This document shows positions 34,701 to 43,148 of a stretch of 64,000 nt of DNA, piece after piece (the stretch's first letter is position 1; each line of letters begins with the position of its first letter). The notes under the pieces are model-generated. The model ran no database searches. It saw nothing but the letters and a program-made list of their open reading frames with translations, and was not told where the DNA came from. Both the position numbers and the translations under genes were made by a program. Origin of the DNA: Pseudomonas sp. UMAB-08 (GTDB taxonomy: Bacteria > Pseudomonadota > Gammaproteobacteria > Pseudomonadales > Pseudomonadaceae); NCBI RefSeq assembly GCF_900095225.1, contig NZ_LT607417.1, forward strand, positions 249,263-313,262, read 5' to 3'.

Positions 34701-35067
34701 CACAACAAAAATAAAAACTAAGCAGCAACCCAATAAAAACAATACGTATCGGCTCTGACATAACAAGAACAACACGGACAGAGACGCAGCTAACAGATTT
34801 TTTTGGAGTGGAAAGGCTTTACCGGGGTTTCGATCCCGCAACCTGGCAGAGAACAATAAAACTACCTCAGGTAGCTACCAACGGGTTGGATCGCATCAGT
34901 GATCAAAGCAAGTCAGCGCTCAAAAAAATACGTTTGCTCTTGATCCCCAATGGGGATCGCACAAAACAGCAGTAAAGGGACAGGTCGCCAAAAACAAGAA
35001 CAGGCCGCCCTACAATAATAAAAAAAGAGCACGCAATACGATTAGAGGGGAGCCTAGGCTCCCCTCA
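34701..35067 (+). ncRNA. CrcZ/CrcX/CrcY-family Hfq-Crc sequestering sRNA
   Basis: A 367-nt noncoding stretch with at least six A-rich CA motifs of the AAnAAnAA type bound by Hfq/Crc: 34701-34718, 34731-34745, 34759-34776, 34851-34866, 34988-35004 and 35010-35027. Between them are small hairpins (CTACC/GGTAG at 34862-34874; GATCCCC/GGGGATC at 34942-34958). It begins CACAACAAAAATAAAAAC, like known Crc RNAs, and is driven by a sigma-54 promoter. These RNAs titrate Hfq/Crc and relieve catabolite repression on poor carbon sources. cbrB is not adjacent, so a CrcX- or CrcY-type paralog is more likely than CrcZ itself. The 3' end is set at the palindrome. Confidence 0.85.
35045..35066. terminator. 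Palindromic hairpin at the sRNA 3' end
   Basis: GAGGGGAGCC (35045-35054) and GGCTCCCCTC (35057-35066) form a perfect 10-bp stem with only TA between. An outer AGCAC/GTGCT pair can extend it. No T tract follows on the plus strand, so it may serve the sRNA, the convergent minus-strand gene, or both. Confidence 0.6.
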
Positions 35068-35101
35068 GTGCTGTCTAGGGTTTGAGATTCTGGATGTGGA
35101 A

Positions 35102-35473
35102 TCAGCGCACAGCGCGCGGCGCTCTGACCAACCGCAACCCGGCAATCACCACGGCAAACACGGCAAGGCTCGCACTGTAGAGCACCAGTGCCGGAATCCC
35201 GAGCAGTACCGCCAGCACTGCCAAACCCCATCCGGCGCGACCTGGCACACAGAACGCGATGACCGATGTCACCAACGCCGCCCAGGCGATCACCCCGAAA
35301 TGAATCATCAACCCAAGGCTCGAACGCATCTGGCATTCCCAGTTCAATGCCTCGTTGGCGCAGAGGCCGACCCAGCGGGCATCTTCCATCAACGAATAGC
35401 GTAAGCCATAGCTGGCAGCAAGCCAGAGCGGCAGAACGATCAGCAGCGCAATCAGTGGCAGACGACGGGACAT
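35102..35473 (-). CDS. Small membrane protein of unknown function
   Basis: A 123-residue protein with three to four hydrophobic segments and a conserved-looking soluble turn with two Cys (GLCANEALNWECQMRSSLG) that could form a disulfide on the periplasmic side. GGAG lies 8 nt before ATG 35473. The open frame runs further upstream, but that part lacks a ribosome site. I do not recognise a named family. It is convergent with the sRNA. Confidence 0.7.
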   Translation of the reverse strand: MSRRLPLIALLIVLPLWLAASYGLRYSLMEDARWVGLCANEALNWECQMRSSLGLMIHFGVIAWAALVTSVIAFCVPGRAGWGLAVLAVLLGIPALVLYSASLAVFAVVIAGLRLVRAPRAVR

Positions 35474-35712
35474 GCAATACTCCAGAAACCAGCGCGGCCG
35501 AAGCCGAAAACGGCGCCCAGCATAATCGCCCGACACCCGTATGCAAGGGGCTCCACCAATAATAAGACTAGCTGTACTGTCAGTTAATGGTACAGAACGT
35601 GTATCGTCTCAAACCTATACACGGCGTTCGCTTGAAAGTGCGGCACTTTGGCACTACACCCGTGGTCATAGCCTGCGTACCTCACTCAGCACTTTTCCCA
35701 AGGGATTTAGTC

Positions 35713-37011
35713 ATGCTCCGTTTTCTGCGCTGCGCTGCCGTTTTCGGCGGCCTCATTTTGAGTGCGTCCGCTCTGGCGGTCGATGTCGACCCGACCAGTT
35801 ATGGCTTTCCCCTGACCAACCCCTTCGAAGCGACCATTGCCACAACGCCTCTGGAGCTGCGTCCAGACCTGCCGGCCGATGCCGATATCGATCAAACCGA
35901 TTACACCCTTAACTTGCGCCCTGAGCGCGACTTCACGCTGCCTGACAATTTCTGGGCGGTGAAAAAACTGCGTTATCGTCTGGCCAAGCAAGATCATCCG
36001 GCTCCGTTGGTCTTTTTGATTGCGGGCACCGGCGCGCCATACACCAGCACGCTCAACGAATTCCTGAAGAAGCTGTACTACGGCGCTGGCTATAACGTCG
36101 TGCAGTTATCGTCGCCCACCAGCTTCGACTTCATGAGTGCCGCCTCGCGCTTTGCAACACCCGGGGTTTCCAGGGACGACGCGGAAGACTTGTATCGGGT
36201 GATGCAGGCCGTGCGTGCCCAACAAACAAACTTGCAGATCACTGATTACTACCTGACGGGTTACAGCCTGGGCGCACTGGATGCGGCCTTCGTCGCCCAC
36301 CTGGACGAAACCCGACGCAGCTTCAATTTCAAGCGGGTGCTGCTGCTCAACCCGCCAGTCAACCTCTACACCTCGATCACCAACCTCGACAAACTGGTAC
36401 AGACCGAGGTCAAGGGCATCAATAACAGCACCACGTTCTACGAACTGGTACTGGCCAAGCTGACCCGCTACTTCAAACAAAAAGGTTACGTCGATCTTAA
36501 CGACGCGGTCCTTTTTGACTTCCAGCAGTCCAAGCAGCACCTGACCAATGAACAGATGGCGATGCTGATCGGCAGCACCTTCCGTTTCTCGGTGGCCGAC
36601 ATCGCCTTCACCTCCGACCTGATCAACCGCCGTGGGTTGATCACTCCGCCCAAATACCCGATCAGTGAAGGGACCAGCCTGACCCCGTTCCTCAAGCGAG
36701 CGCTGCAATGTGATTTCAATTGTTACATCACCGAACAGGTGATCCCGATGTGGCGTGCCCGCACCGACGGCGGCAGTCTGCTGCAACTGGTGGATCAAGT
36801 GAGCCTCTATGCGCTCAAGGATTACCTGCACAACAGCCCGAAAATTGCCGTGATGCATAACGCCGACGATGTGATTCTCGGCCCTGGCGACCTCGGTTTC
36901 CTGCGCAAGACGTTTGGTGACCGCTTGACTGTTTATCCCTACGGCGGCCATTGCGGCAACATTAACTACCGCGTCAACAGCGACGCCATGCTGGAGTTCT
37001 TCCGTGGCTAA
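35713..37011 (+). CDS. Exported alpha/beta-hydrolase-like protein
   Basis: A 432-residue protein with signal peptide cleaved after LILSASALA. The fold is alpha/beta hydrolase: oxyanion strand LVFLIAGTGAPY, nucleophile elbow GYSLG, Asp in NADDVILG and His413 in YGGHCGN. A Cys pair (CDFNC) may form a disulfide. It overlaps mlaA by 8 nt, so the two are translationally coupled, which suggests a lipase or esterase acting with the outer-membrane phospholipid pathway; this is inference. ATG 35713 is chosen because the signal peptide starts there. Confidence 0.8.
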   Translation: MLRFLRCAAVFGGLILSASALAVDVDPTSYGFPLTNPFEATIATTPLELRPDLPADADIDQTDYTLNLRPERDFTLPDNFWAVKKLRYRLAKQDHPAPLVFLIAGTGAPYTSTLNEFLKKLYYGAGYNVVQLSSPTSFDFMSAASRFATPGVSRDDAEDLYRVMQAVRAQQTNLQITDYYLTGYSLGALDAAFVAHLDETRRSFNFKRVLLLNPPVNLYTSITNLDKLVQTEVKGINNSTTFYELVLAKLTRYFKQKGYVDLNDAVLFDFQQSKQHLTNEQMAMLIGSTFRFSVADIAFTSDLINRRGLITPPKYPISEGTSLTPFLKRALQCDFNCYITEQVIPMWRARTDGGSLLQLVDQVSLYALKDYLHNSPKIAVMHNADDVILGPGDLGFLRKTFGDRLTVYPYGGHCGNINYRVNSDAMLEFFRG

Positions 37012-37807
37012 ACATCTCTTGTTTGTCGCTGCTTTGTTGTGCGCAGGCGTAACCCATGCCGCCGATGTACCACCCGCCGCCCACCCCCCGACTGTTGCCA
37101 GGGTCTCCAATCCGGACGGTTTCACCGAACCGTTGAAGTCGCTGAAATTCAACCCGGGCCTGGACCAGCGAGAGTTCGAACGCGCAACCCTCAACGCCCT
37201 CAACGTCTATGACCCGTTGGAGTCGTGGAACCGTCGGGTGTATCACTTCAACTATCGCTTCGATGAGTGGGTATTCCTGCCGGTGGTCAACGGCTATCGC
37301 TACATCACACCGAACTTTTTGCGCTCCGGCGTCAGCAACTTCTTCAGCAACCTGGGCGATATCCCGAACCTGTTGAACAGCCTGTTCCAGTTCAAGGGCC
37401 AACGCTCGCTGAACACCACGGGCCGACTGCTGCTCAATACCACGATCGGCGTCGCCGGGCTGTGGGATCCGGCAACCATGATGGGCCTGCCGCGTCAGAG
37501 CGAAGACTTTGGTCAAACGTTGGGCTTCTATGGCTTGCCAAGTGGTCCGTACCTGATCCTGCCAATCCTCGGGCCATCGAACCTGCGTGACACCGCGGGC
37601 CTGGTTTTCGACTTTACGGCCGAATCGCAGATCAACTTCCTCAACGTCGCCCAGGTCAGCGACGACCACCCGGAAATCTACCTGTTGCGGGCTATCGACC
37701 GGCGCTACACCAACAGCTTCCGCTATGGTCAGGCGAACTCACCGTTCGAGTACGAGAAAGTGCGCTACGTCTACACCGAAGCGCGTAAGTTGCAAATTGC
37801 CGAGTAA
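37004..37807 (+). CDS. mlaA: MlaA/VacJ family outer-membrane lipid asymmetry protein
   Basis: A 267-residue VacJ/MlaA protein: YDPLESWNRRVYHFNYRFDEW, GDIPNLLNSLFQFK and a closing GFYGLPSGPYLILPILGPS are family hallmarks. MlaA removes misplaced phospholipid from the outer leaflet and hands it to MlaC. The start is GTG 37004, overlapping the hydrolase stop. The leader (LLCAGVTHA) shows a signal-peptidase-I site and no proper lipobox Cys, although many MlaA proteins are lipoproteins. No mlaBCDEF genes are here. A strong terminator follows. Confidence 0.9.
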   Translation: MAKHLLFVAALLCAGVTHAADVPPAAHPPTVARVSNPDGFTEPLKSLKFNPGLDQREFERATLNALNVYDPLESWNRRVYHFNYRFDEWVFLPVVNGYRYITPNFLRSGVSNFFSNLGDIPNLLNSLFQFKGQRSLNTTGRLLLNTTIGVAGLWDPATMMGLPRQSEDFGQTLGFYGLPSGPYLILPILGPSNLRDTAGLVFDFTAESQINFLNVAQVSDDHPEIYLLRAIDRRYTNSFRYGQANSPFEYEKVRYVYTEARKLQIAE

Positions 37808-37839
37808 GCAACTGAGCAACTGAGCAAGCGTCACAAAAA

Positions 37840-37869
37840 GGCCAGCCTGAGTAACAGGCTGGCCTTTTT
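37840..37869 (+). terminator. Rho-independent terminator after mlaA
   Basis: GGCCAGCCTG (37840-37849) pairs with CAGGCTGGCC (37855-37864) around AGTAA, followed by TTTTT. An A run lies on the other side, so it can act in both directions. Confidence 0.92.
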
Positions 37870-38021
37870 ATTGCCCGCCTTTTATTGCCCATCACGATCA
37901 ACTGCCGCTGACAGGGGAAAGCATCAGAATAATTGATAACCAAGACATAAAAATCGCACCCTTCCCTCGGCCAGACAGGCATAGCATGGTTGCCATTCCC
38001 ACCTGAACAGGAGCTGCCTTG

Positions 38022-39074
38022 ATGACTCAATTTCGCAACGTGCTGGCGATTCAAGCCGGTCAGCCTACTTCCGACGGTGCCGGCGTGCGCCTGACACGGG
38101 TGTTCGGCGGCGAAAGCATGGAGCTGTTCGACCCGTTCCTGATGCTCGATGAGTTTGGCTCGGACAAACCCGACGATTACATTGCCGGTTTCCCTGCGCA
38201 CCCGCACCGTGGTTTCGAGACGGTCACGTACATGCTTGAAGGTCGGATGCGCCACGAGGATCATCTGGGCAACGTAGGGCTGCTCGAAGGGGGTGGCGTG
38301 CAATGGATGACGGCAGCCCGCGGGATTATCCACAGCGAAATGCCTGAGCAAGAGGAAGGCGTGATGCGCGGTTTTCAGCTGTGGCTCAACCTGCCGGCCA
38401 AGTCCAAGCTCAACCCCGCCAGCTATCAAGACATTCAACCGCAGAACATTCCCCGGTTGACCACGCAGGCTGGCGTGGAAGTGGTCGTGATTGCCGGGCA
38501 GTTCGACGATGGTCAGGTGCAACAGGCGGGTGCGGTGCAGCGCCCGGATACCGAACCGTTTTATTTCGACCTGCACATCCCCGCAGGCGCGAGCGTCAGC
38601 CCGCAGATTCCACAGGGTCACCGCGTGCTGCTGTACGTTTACGAGGGCACCCTTGAACTTGCAGGTCAGCCACAAACAATCGACACCTGCCGTCTGGCAC
38701 GTTTATCTGACATCGGTGAGTTGCAACTGCACAGTGCCTCGGGGGCGAAGGTGTTATTGATCGCAGGCAAGCCGTTGCGTGAGCCCATCGTGCAATACGG
38801 CCCGTTCGTGATGAACACCCGTGAAGAGATCGAGCAGGCATTGCGTGACTTTCGCGATGACCGCCTGATAGACCGCGTAGCCGTTGGCATTGCAGAGAGG
38901 ACGGATGACGCAGCATCCATAAAAACGCGGACGAATCCATTCCCCGTTATCGGTCTTATCGTTAACGGGGAATGGATTCATTTCAGAGAGGTGTTCATTG
39001 CTGGGTTTTGTGATCCAGTGCCGCGTAGAAATGGGCGCTCTGTTGCAGATACTTGGTGGTGTAGCTTTGGGTGA
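38022..39074 (+). CDS. Pirin family protein with unusual C-terminal extension
   Basis: Pirin cupin core from residue 1 to about 281: metal ligands lie in FPAHPHRGFETVTYMLEG and the second HSE motif in GIIHSEMPEQE, and the body ends MNTREEIEQALRDFRDDRL, where pirins normally stop. Here the frame runs on for about 70 more residues with no pirin likeness, passes through a 17-bp inverted repeat, and overlaps an antisense small gene. A lost stop or a frameshift near 38870 is likely. ATG 38022 follows AGGAG. Pirins act as quercetin dioxygenase-like or regulatory proteins. Confidence 0.85.
   Translation: MTQFRNVLAIQAGQPTSDGAGVRLTRVFGGESMELFDPFLMLDEFGSDKPDDYIAGFPAHPHRGFETVTYMLEGRMRHEDHLGNVGLLEGGGVQWMTAARGIIHSEMPEQEEGVMRGFQLWLNLPAKSKLNPASYQDIQPQNIPRLTTQAGVEVVVIAGQFDDGQVQQAGAVQRPDTEPFYFDLHIPAGASVSPQIPQGHRVLLYVYEGTLELAGQPQTIDTCRLARLSDIGELQLHSASGAKVLLIAGKPLREPIVQYGPFVMNTREEIEQALRDFRDDRLIDRVAVGIAERTDDAASIKTRTNPFPVIGLIVNGEWIHFREVFIAGFCDPVPRRNGRSVADTWWCSFG
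38933..38979. repeat. 17-bp perfect inverted repeat at pirin 3' end
   Basis: GAATCCATTCCCCGTTA (38933-38949) and TAACGGGGAATGGATTC (38963-38979) are perfect complements around a 13-nt loop. It resembles a terminator stem without T tract and lies between the expected end of pirin and the convergent small secreted-protein gene. Confidence 0.75.
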
Positions 39075-39177
39075 TGTTCGATTTTTTATCGCTGATCTCG
39101 ACACTGGCGCTGGCAGGCAGGGCGACAGTGGCAGAGATGGCGGACGCTGCAATGACAGAGAAGATATTGAAGTTCAT
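38995..39177 (-). CDS. Small secreted protein, 60 residues
   Basis: A 60-residue protein with a clear signal peptide (MNFNIFSVIAASAISATVALPASA) and a mature part of about 36 residues rich in Ser, Lys, Gln and His. GAGG lies 8 nt before ATG 39177. No Cys, so not a lipoprotein. I do not recognise the family. It overlaps the extended 3' end of pirin on the opposite strand by 80 bp. Confidence 0.6.
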   Translation of the reverse strand: MNFNIFSVIAASAISATVALPASASVEISDKKSNITQSYTTKYLQQSAHFYAALDHKTQQ

Positions 39178-39297
39178 GTCGTAAGCCTCGGATGTTCGGG
39201 TTGGGTAGCTGCCGTTTTAGGCCGTGACTCAAACTTACGCCCGGGGGTCCGATCTCAGAAATGCTTTGTACTGGTAGCCCATATCAACTCAATTAAT

Positions 39298-39338
39298 AAC
39301 AGGCTGCAGCGCCCGAAAACCGGGGCTCAAGCCTGTTA
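39298..39338 (-). terminator. Probable terminator of the lactonase gene
   Basis: Outer arms AACAGGCT and AGCCTGTT enclose an inner imperfect stem AGCGCCCG/CCGGGGCT around AAAA. On the minus strand the hairpin is followed by the AT-rich TATTAATTG rather than a pure T run. Confidence 0.5.
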
Positions 39339-39346
39339 TACGCGGG

Positions 39347-40513
39347 TTAGCGGGTGAGGAATCTGAAGTCCGAAGGTGAGTCGACGTCGATTTTTTGCAC
39401 GGTTTCGCCCAAAAGACCGGTCTTCGTATCGCGGCGGAGAATGACGACCTGGTTGCTTTTCTGATTGGCAATCAACAGAAAATGACCAGTGGGGTCAATG
39501 CTGAACTCACGCGGCTCGGTGCCCTCGACCGAGCGCCGCTGGATTTCCTTGAGCTGGCCGGTGGCCGGGGCAATGGCAAACACCACTAACTGATTGGCCT
39601 CTCCCCGATTGGCGACGTACAAAAATTTACCGTCCGCCGAGCTGTGCAGGCCACCTGCGCTGTTTTTCTGCTGCGCGCTCTTGTCCGCCAGATCAATCAG
39701 CTGGGTGCGCTTGAAAACCCCGTCGTGGTAGTCGAACAGCGCCACCTGCGCCGACATCTCCAATGTCAGGTAGGCATGCTTGCCGTCGTGACTGAACAGC
39801 ACGTGGCGAGGCCCGCTGCCCGCAGGTAATTCCACCGCCGGGTTTCTGGCGGGTTGAAGGGGTTGCCTGGCCTTGCTGTCGTAGCGGTAGACAAACAGCT
39901 TGTCGGCTCCCAGATCACTGGCTATCAGGTACTTGCCGTCCGGTGTCGGTACGACCGAGTGCACATGGGACGACGCTTGGCGCTCTGGATCGACGTGGCT
40001 GGCCGGATGGGTGCTGGTTTGCGCCACGGCGGACAGCTTGCCGGACGTATCCACCGGCACCACGGCCAGCGCGCCGCCCGGATCGGGGTGCACGGCGTAG
40101 TTGGACACGAACAGAAAGCGTCCGTCGGGGCTCAGGCTGGAATGGGTCGGCTCATCGCCCTTGCTCTCGACCTGATTGATCGGTGTCACTTCATGGCTCT
40201 TGCCATCGATGGCGAAGCTGCTGACCTTGCCCACCGTGTCGCGCTGGCCTGGACCGTTCTCATTGACCACAAACAGGCGGCGCTGATCCTTGGAGAGCGT
40301 CAGCCAGGACGGGTTTTCGCTTTTGATCACTTGCCGCGGTTGCAGATCGATCTTTCCACTCTGACTGTCGAAACGATAGCGGTAGATGCCTTCACTTTTA
40401 CCTTGGGTGTATGACCCCACCAGCACATCGTAGTCAGCGACGTTTTGCGCTAGAACGGGGAAAGCGCTGATCCCGCAGACCATCACCAGCCAGGGCAGAG
40501 TTTTACGGTTCAT
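39347..40513 (-). CDS. Exported lactonase, seven-bladed beta-propeller (YbhE/PGL type)
   Basis: A 388-residue lactonase-family protein with a signal peptide ending FPVLAQNVADYD, then repeated blades with motifs such as SLSPDGRFLFVSNY, HSVVPTPDGKYLIASDLGADK and LHSSADGKFLYVANRG. The fold is that of 6-phosphogluconolactonase YbhE, but this one is exported. It follows gcd by 111 nt on the same strand; hydrolysis of glucono-1,5-lactone made by Gcd in the periplasm is the natural guess. ATG 40513 begins the signal peptide. Confidence 0.87.
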   Translation of the reverse strand: MNRKTLPWLVMVCGISAFPVLAQNVADYDVLVGSYTQGKSEGIYRYRFDSQSGKIDLQPRQVIKSENPSWLTLSKDQRRLFVVNENGPGQRDTVGKVSSFAIDGKSHEVTPINQVESKGDEPTHSSLSPDGRFLFVSNYAVHPDPGGALAVVPVDTSGKLSAVAQTSTHPASHVDPERQASSHVHSVVPTPDGKYLIASDLGADKLFVYRYDSKARQPLQPARNPAVELPAGSGPRHVLFSHDGKHAYLTLEMSAQVALFDYHDGVFKRTQLIDLADKSAQQKNSAGGLHSSADGKFLYVANRGEANQLVVFAIAPATGQLKEIQRRSVEGTEPREFSIDPTGHFLLIANQKSNQVVILRRDTKTGLLGETVQKIDVDSPSDFRFLTR

Positions 40514-40624
40514 GAGCAGTTCTCTAATTGTTGGAGGTGTTGGGCGCCCTACATGGCCAATCGCGCCATGGCCATCGGTTCTATGACAGCGCCCGTGATG
40601 CAATCGTTTTATCGCGGCGTGCTA

Positions 40625-43054
40625 TCAAGGCTTGGGCAGCGCAAAGGCCATCACGTAATCGCCCTTCCGGGTGCCGAGCGAACCATGACCGCCGGCCACA
40701 ATCAGCACGTATTGGCGACCGTCTCCACCGGTGTAGGTCATGGGCGTGGCTTGACCGCCCGCTGGCAGACGGCCCTCCCATAGCTGCTTGCCGTTGCGGA
40801 TGTCGTAAGCCCGCAGGTATTGGTCCAGTGTACCGCCGAGGAACGACACGCCACCGGCGGTGCTGATCGTGCCCCCCATGCTCGGCACGCCCATGGGCAA
40901 GGGAATCGGCAGCGGCGCACTGTCGCGGACCGTACCGTTCTTGTGTTTCCAGATCACTTTGTGGGTGGTCAGATCAACCGCCGCAACGTAACCCCAGGCA
41001 GGTGCCTGGCACGGCAAACCCAAGCGCGAAAGCAGTGGCGACAGGATCACCCCATACGGCGCGCCTTTGTTCGGCTGCACGCCTTGGGTTTCACTTTTGC
41101 GTGCCGGGCCGCCCTGCACGGCGGAGCGTGGCACCAGTGTCGAGACGAAGGCCATGTAATTGGGCGAGAGAAAGGCAACCTGCCGCATAGGATCGACGGA
41201 GATGCCGCCCCAATTGAAGACGCCGACATTGCCTGGATAGATGATCGAACCCTGAGTCGAGGGTGGCGTGTAAATCCCGTCATAGCGCAGCGAACGAAAC
41301 GTGATGCGACACAGCATCTGATCAATCGGGGTCACGCCCCACATGTCCGCTTCGCGCAGGCGCGGCGGCATCATGTTCAACGCCGACATGGGCTGGGTCG
41401 GCGAGGTGAAGTCACCCTCCACGGCGCCCTGCGGCACAGCGGTTTCCTTGATGGGCACGATGGGCGTACCCGTGCGACGATCGAGGACATAAATGCTGCC
41501 CTGCTTGGTCGATGCCAGCAGTGCAGGCTTGATCCCGCTCTCGGTCTTGAGGTCCATCAGCGTCGGCTGCCCGCCGACGTCCATGTCCCACAGGTCATGG
41601 TGAGTGAACTGAAAGGTCCAGCGCACCTTGCCCGTGGCAATGTCCAGCGCGGTCACGCCAGCGCTGTACGGTTCAGGCTGCTGGCGATCACCGCCCCACT
41701 GATCCGGCGTATGGTTGCCCATGGGCAGGTAGAGCATGCCCAGCTTTTCGTCGACGCTCATCACCGACCACATGTTGGGCGAGTTGCGGGTGTAGGTCAG
41801 GCCGGGCAGGATCGGCTCGGTGTTGTCGGGGTTGCCGCTGTCCCAGTTCCACATCAGCTTGCCGCTGCGCACGTCGAAGGCACGAATCACCCCCGACGGC
41901 TCGTCGATGGATTCATTGTCGGTCACATGTCCGCCAATGATCACCAGATCGCGGGTGACCGCAGGTGGCGATGTCGAGTAATACCCACCCGGGGTGAAGT
42001 CCCCGATATTGCGGGTCAGATCGACCGAGCCTTGATCGCCAAACGCTTCGCACAGCGTGCCGTTATCCGCGTTCAGGGCGATCAACCGGGTATCTGCGGT
42101 GGGCACGAAAATGCGCCTGGGACAGGTGTTCGTCACAGCCGCGACAGCTTTGCCGGAGGGGGTTTTGCCAGAAGACGCTTTACCATCAGGGAGTGAGGGA
42201 TACGCCCCGACGTCATGGTAGGCCACGCCACGACAGGTCATGTGCGCCCAACCTTTGAAGTTGGCGGCATTCTGCGTACTGAGTTTGGGGTCGAAGCGCC
42301 AGATTTCTTTGCCAGAATCCGGGTCCAGGGCGATCACCTGACTGTGCGGCGTGCACAGGTAGAGCATGCCGTTGACCTTGAGCGGGGTGTTCTCGGCAGT
42401 GGTTTCCTGCGGATCGTTGGGGCCCGGCAGATCGCCAGTGCGAAAAGTCCACGCAAGTTGCAGTTGATGCGCATTGTCCGGGGTAATTTGCGCCAGGGGT
42501 GAATACCGGTCACCGAACGCACTGCGTCCGTACGACTGCCAATCGCCGTCAGGCTGCTTTGGCGCACTCTCCTGCACACCCGCATCAGCACGTGCCAACT
42601 CACCCTTGATCTCATCGTACTGTGTGTATTGACTGGCCCACGCTACAGCACCGGCAACCAACACTGCCAGGCTCAAGCTGGCAGTTGAAAACCGTTGATA
42701 GTCCGGCCTCAAAGGACGCCGGACTGCCGGCAGCAACAGCACGATGCCGAGGACAAACCACAAGGACAAGCGCGGAACCAGCTGCCACCAATTCAGCCCG
42801 ACTTCCCACCACGCCCACAGCGTGCTGACGAGCAGCAGCACGGCGTACAGCCCAATCGCCGCACGCCGCGCCAGAATCAGCAACACCCCGCTCAACGCAA
42901 AGCCAGCCCCGGCAAGTGCGTAGTAAAACGACCCGCCCAACTGCGCCAGCTTGACGCCCCCGGTCACCATGACCAGTCCTAACGCCAGCAACACCATCCC
43001 GACCAGAGTCGGTAACAGGCCCGCGCGATTTTTTGTTGCACCTTGGGTGCTCAT
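40625..43054 (-). CDS. gcd: Membrane-bound PQQ glucose dehydrogenase
   Basis: An 809-residue quinoprotein: five N-terminal helices (about 10-155) anchor it in the inner membrane, and the rest is an eight-bladed PQQ propeller in the periplasm with WQSYGRSAFGDRYSPLAQI, LYLCTPHSQVIALDPDSGKEIWRFDP and a closing GGDGRQYVLIVAGGHGSLGTRKGDYVMAF. It oxidises glucose to gluconolactone and passes electrons to ubiquinone. ATG 43054 with GGGAG before it is chosen; the frame upstream is not conserved. pqq genes are not in the window, so cofactor supply lies elsewhere. Confidence 0.95.
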   Translation of the reverse strand: MSTQGATKNRAGLLPTLVGMVLLALGLVMVTGGVKLAQLGGSFYYALAGAGFALSGVLLILARRAAIGLYAVLLLVSTLWAWWEVGLNWWQLVPRLSLWFVLGIVLLLPAVRRPLRPDYQRFSTASLSLAVLVAGAVAWASQYTQYDEIKGELARADAGVQESAPKQPDGDWQSYGRSAFGDRYSPLAQITPDNAHQLQLAWTFRTGDLPGPNDPQETTAENTPLKVNGMLYLCTPHSQVIALDPDSGKEIWRFDPKLSTQNAANFKGWAHMTCRGVAYHDVGAYPSLPDGKASSGKTPSGKAVAAVTNTCPRRIFVPTADTRLIALNADNGTLCEAFGDQGSVDLTRNIGDFTPGGYYSTSPPAVTRDLVIIGGHVTDNESIDEPSGVIRAFDVRSGKLMWNWDSGNPDNTEPILPGLTYTRNSPNMWSVMSVDEKLGMLYLPMGNHTPDQWGGDRQQPEPYSAGVTALDIATGKVRWTFQFTHHDLWDMDVGGQPTLMDLKTESGIKPALLASTKQGSIYVLDRRTGTPIVPIKETAVPQGAVEGDFTSPTQPMSALNMMPPRLREADMWGVTPIDQMLCRITFRSLRYDGIYTPPSTQGSIIYPGNVGVFNWGGISVDPMRQVAFLSPNYMAFVSTLVPRSAVQGGPARKSETQGVQPNKGAPYGVILSPLLSRLGLPCQAPAWGYVAAVDLTTHKVIWKHKNGTVRDSAPLPIPLPMGVPSMGGTISTAGGVSFLGGTLDQYLRAYDIRNGKQLWEGRLPAGGQATPMTYTGGDGRQYVLIVAGGHGSLGTRKGDYVMAFALPKP

Positions 43055-43148
43055 AGTGGATCTCCCTATCGTTTGTGGCTCAAATCCTTTGGGCCGATGT
43101 GAAACGCAGTATAGCCGCCGTAGGAGATTCGACCCCCACCGACGCGAA

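Noticed and set aside
35571..35593. CTGTAC ... GTACAG inverted pair in the hydrolase upstream region
   Set aside because: Only 6-bp arms with 11-12 nt between, spacing unlike LexA or other known operators; too weak to call.
37806..37828. Short tandem repeat GCAACTGA x2 plus GCAAG after mlaA
   Set aside because: Two copies only; likely chance, directly before a normal terminator.
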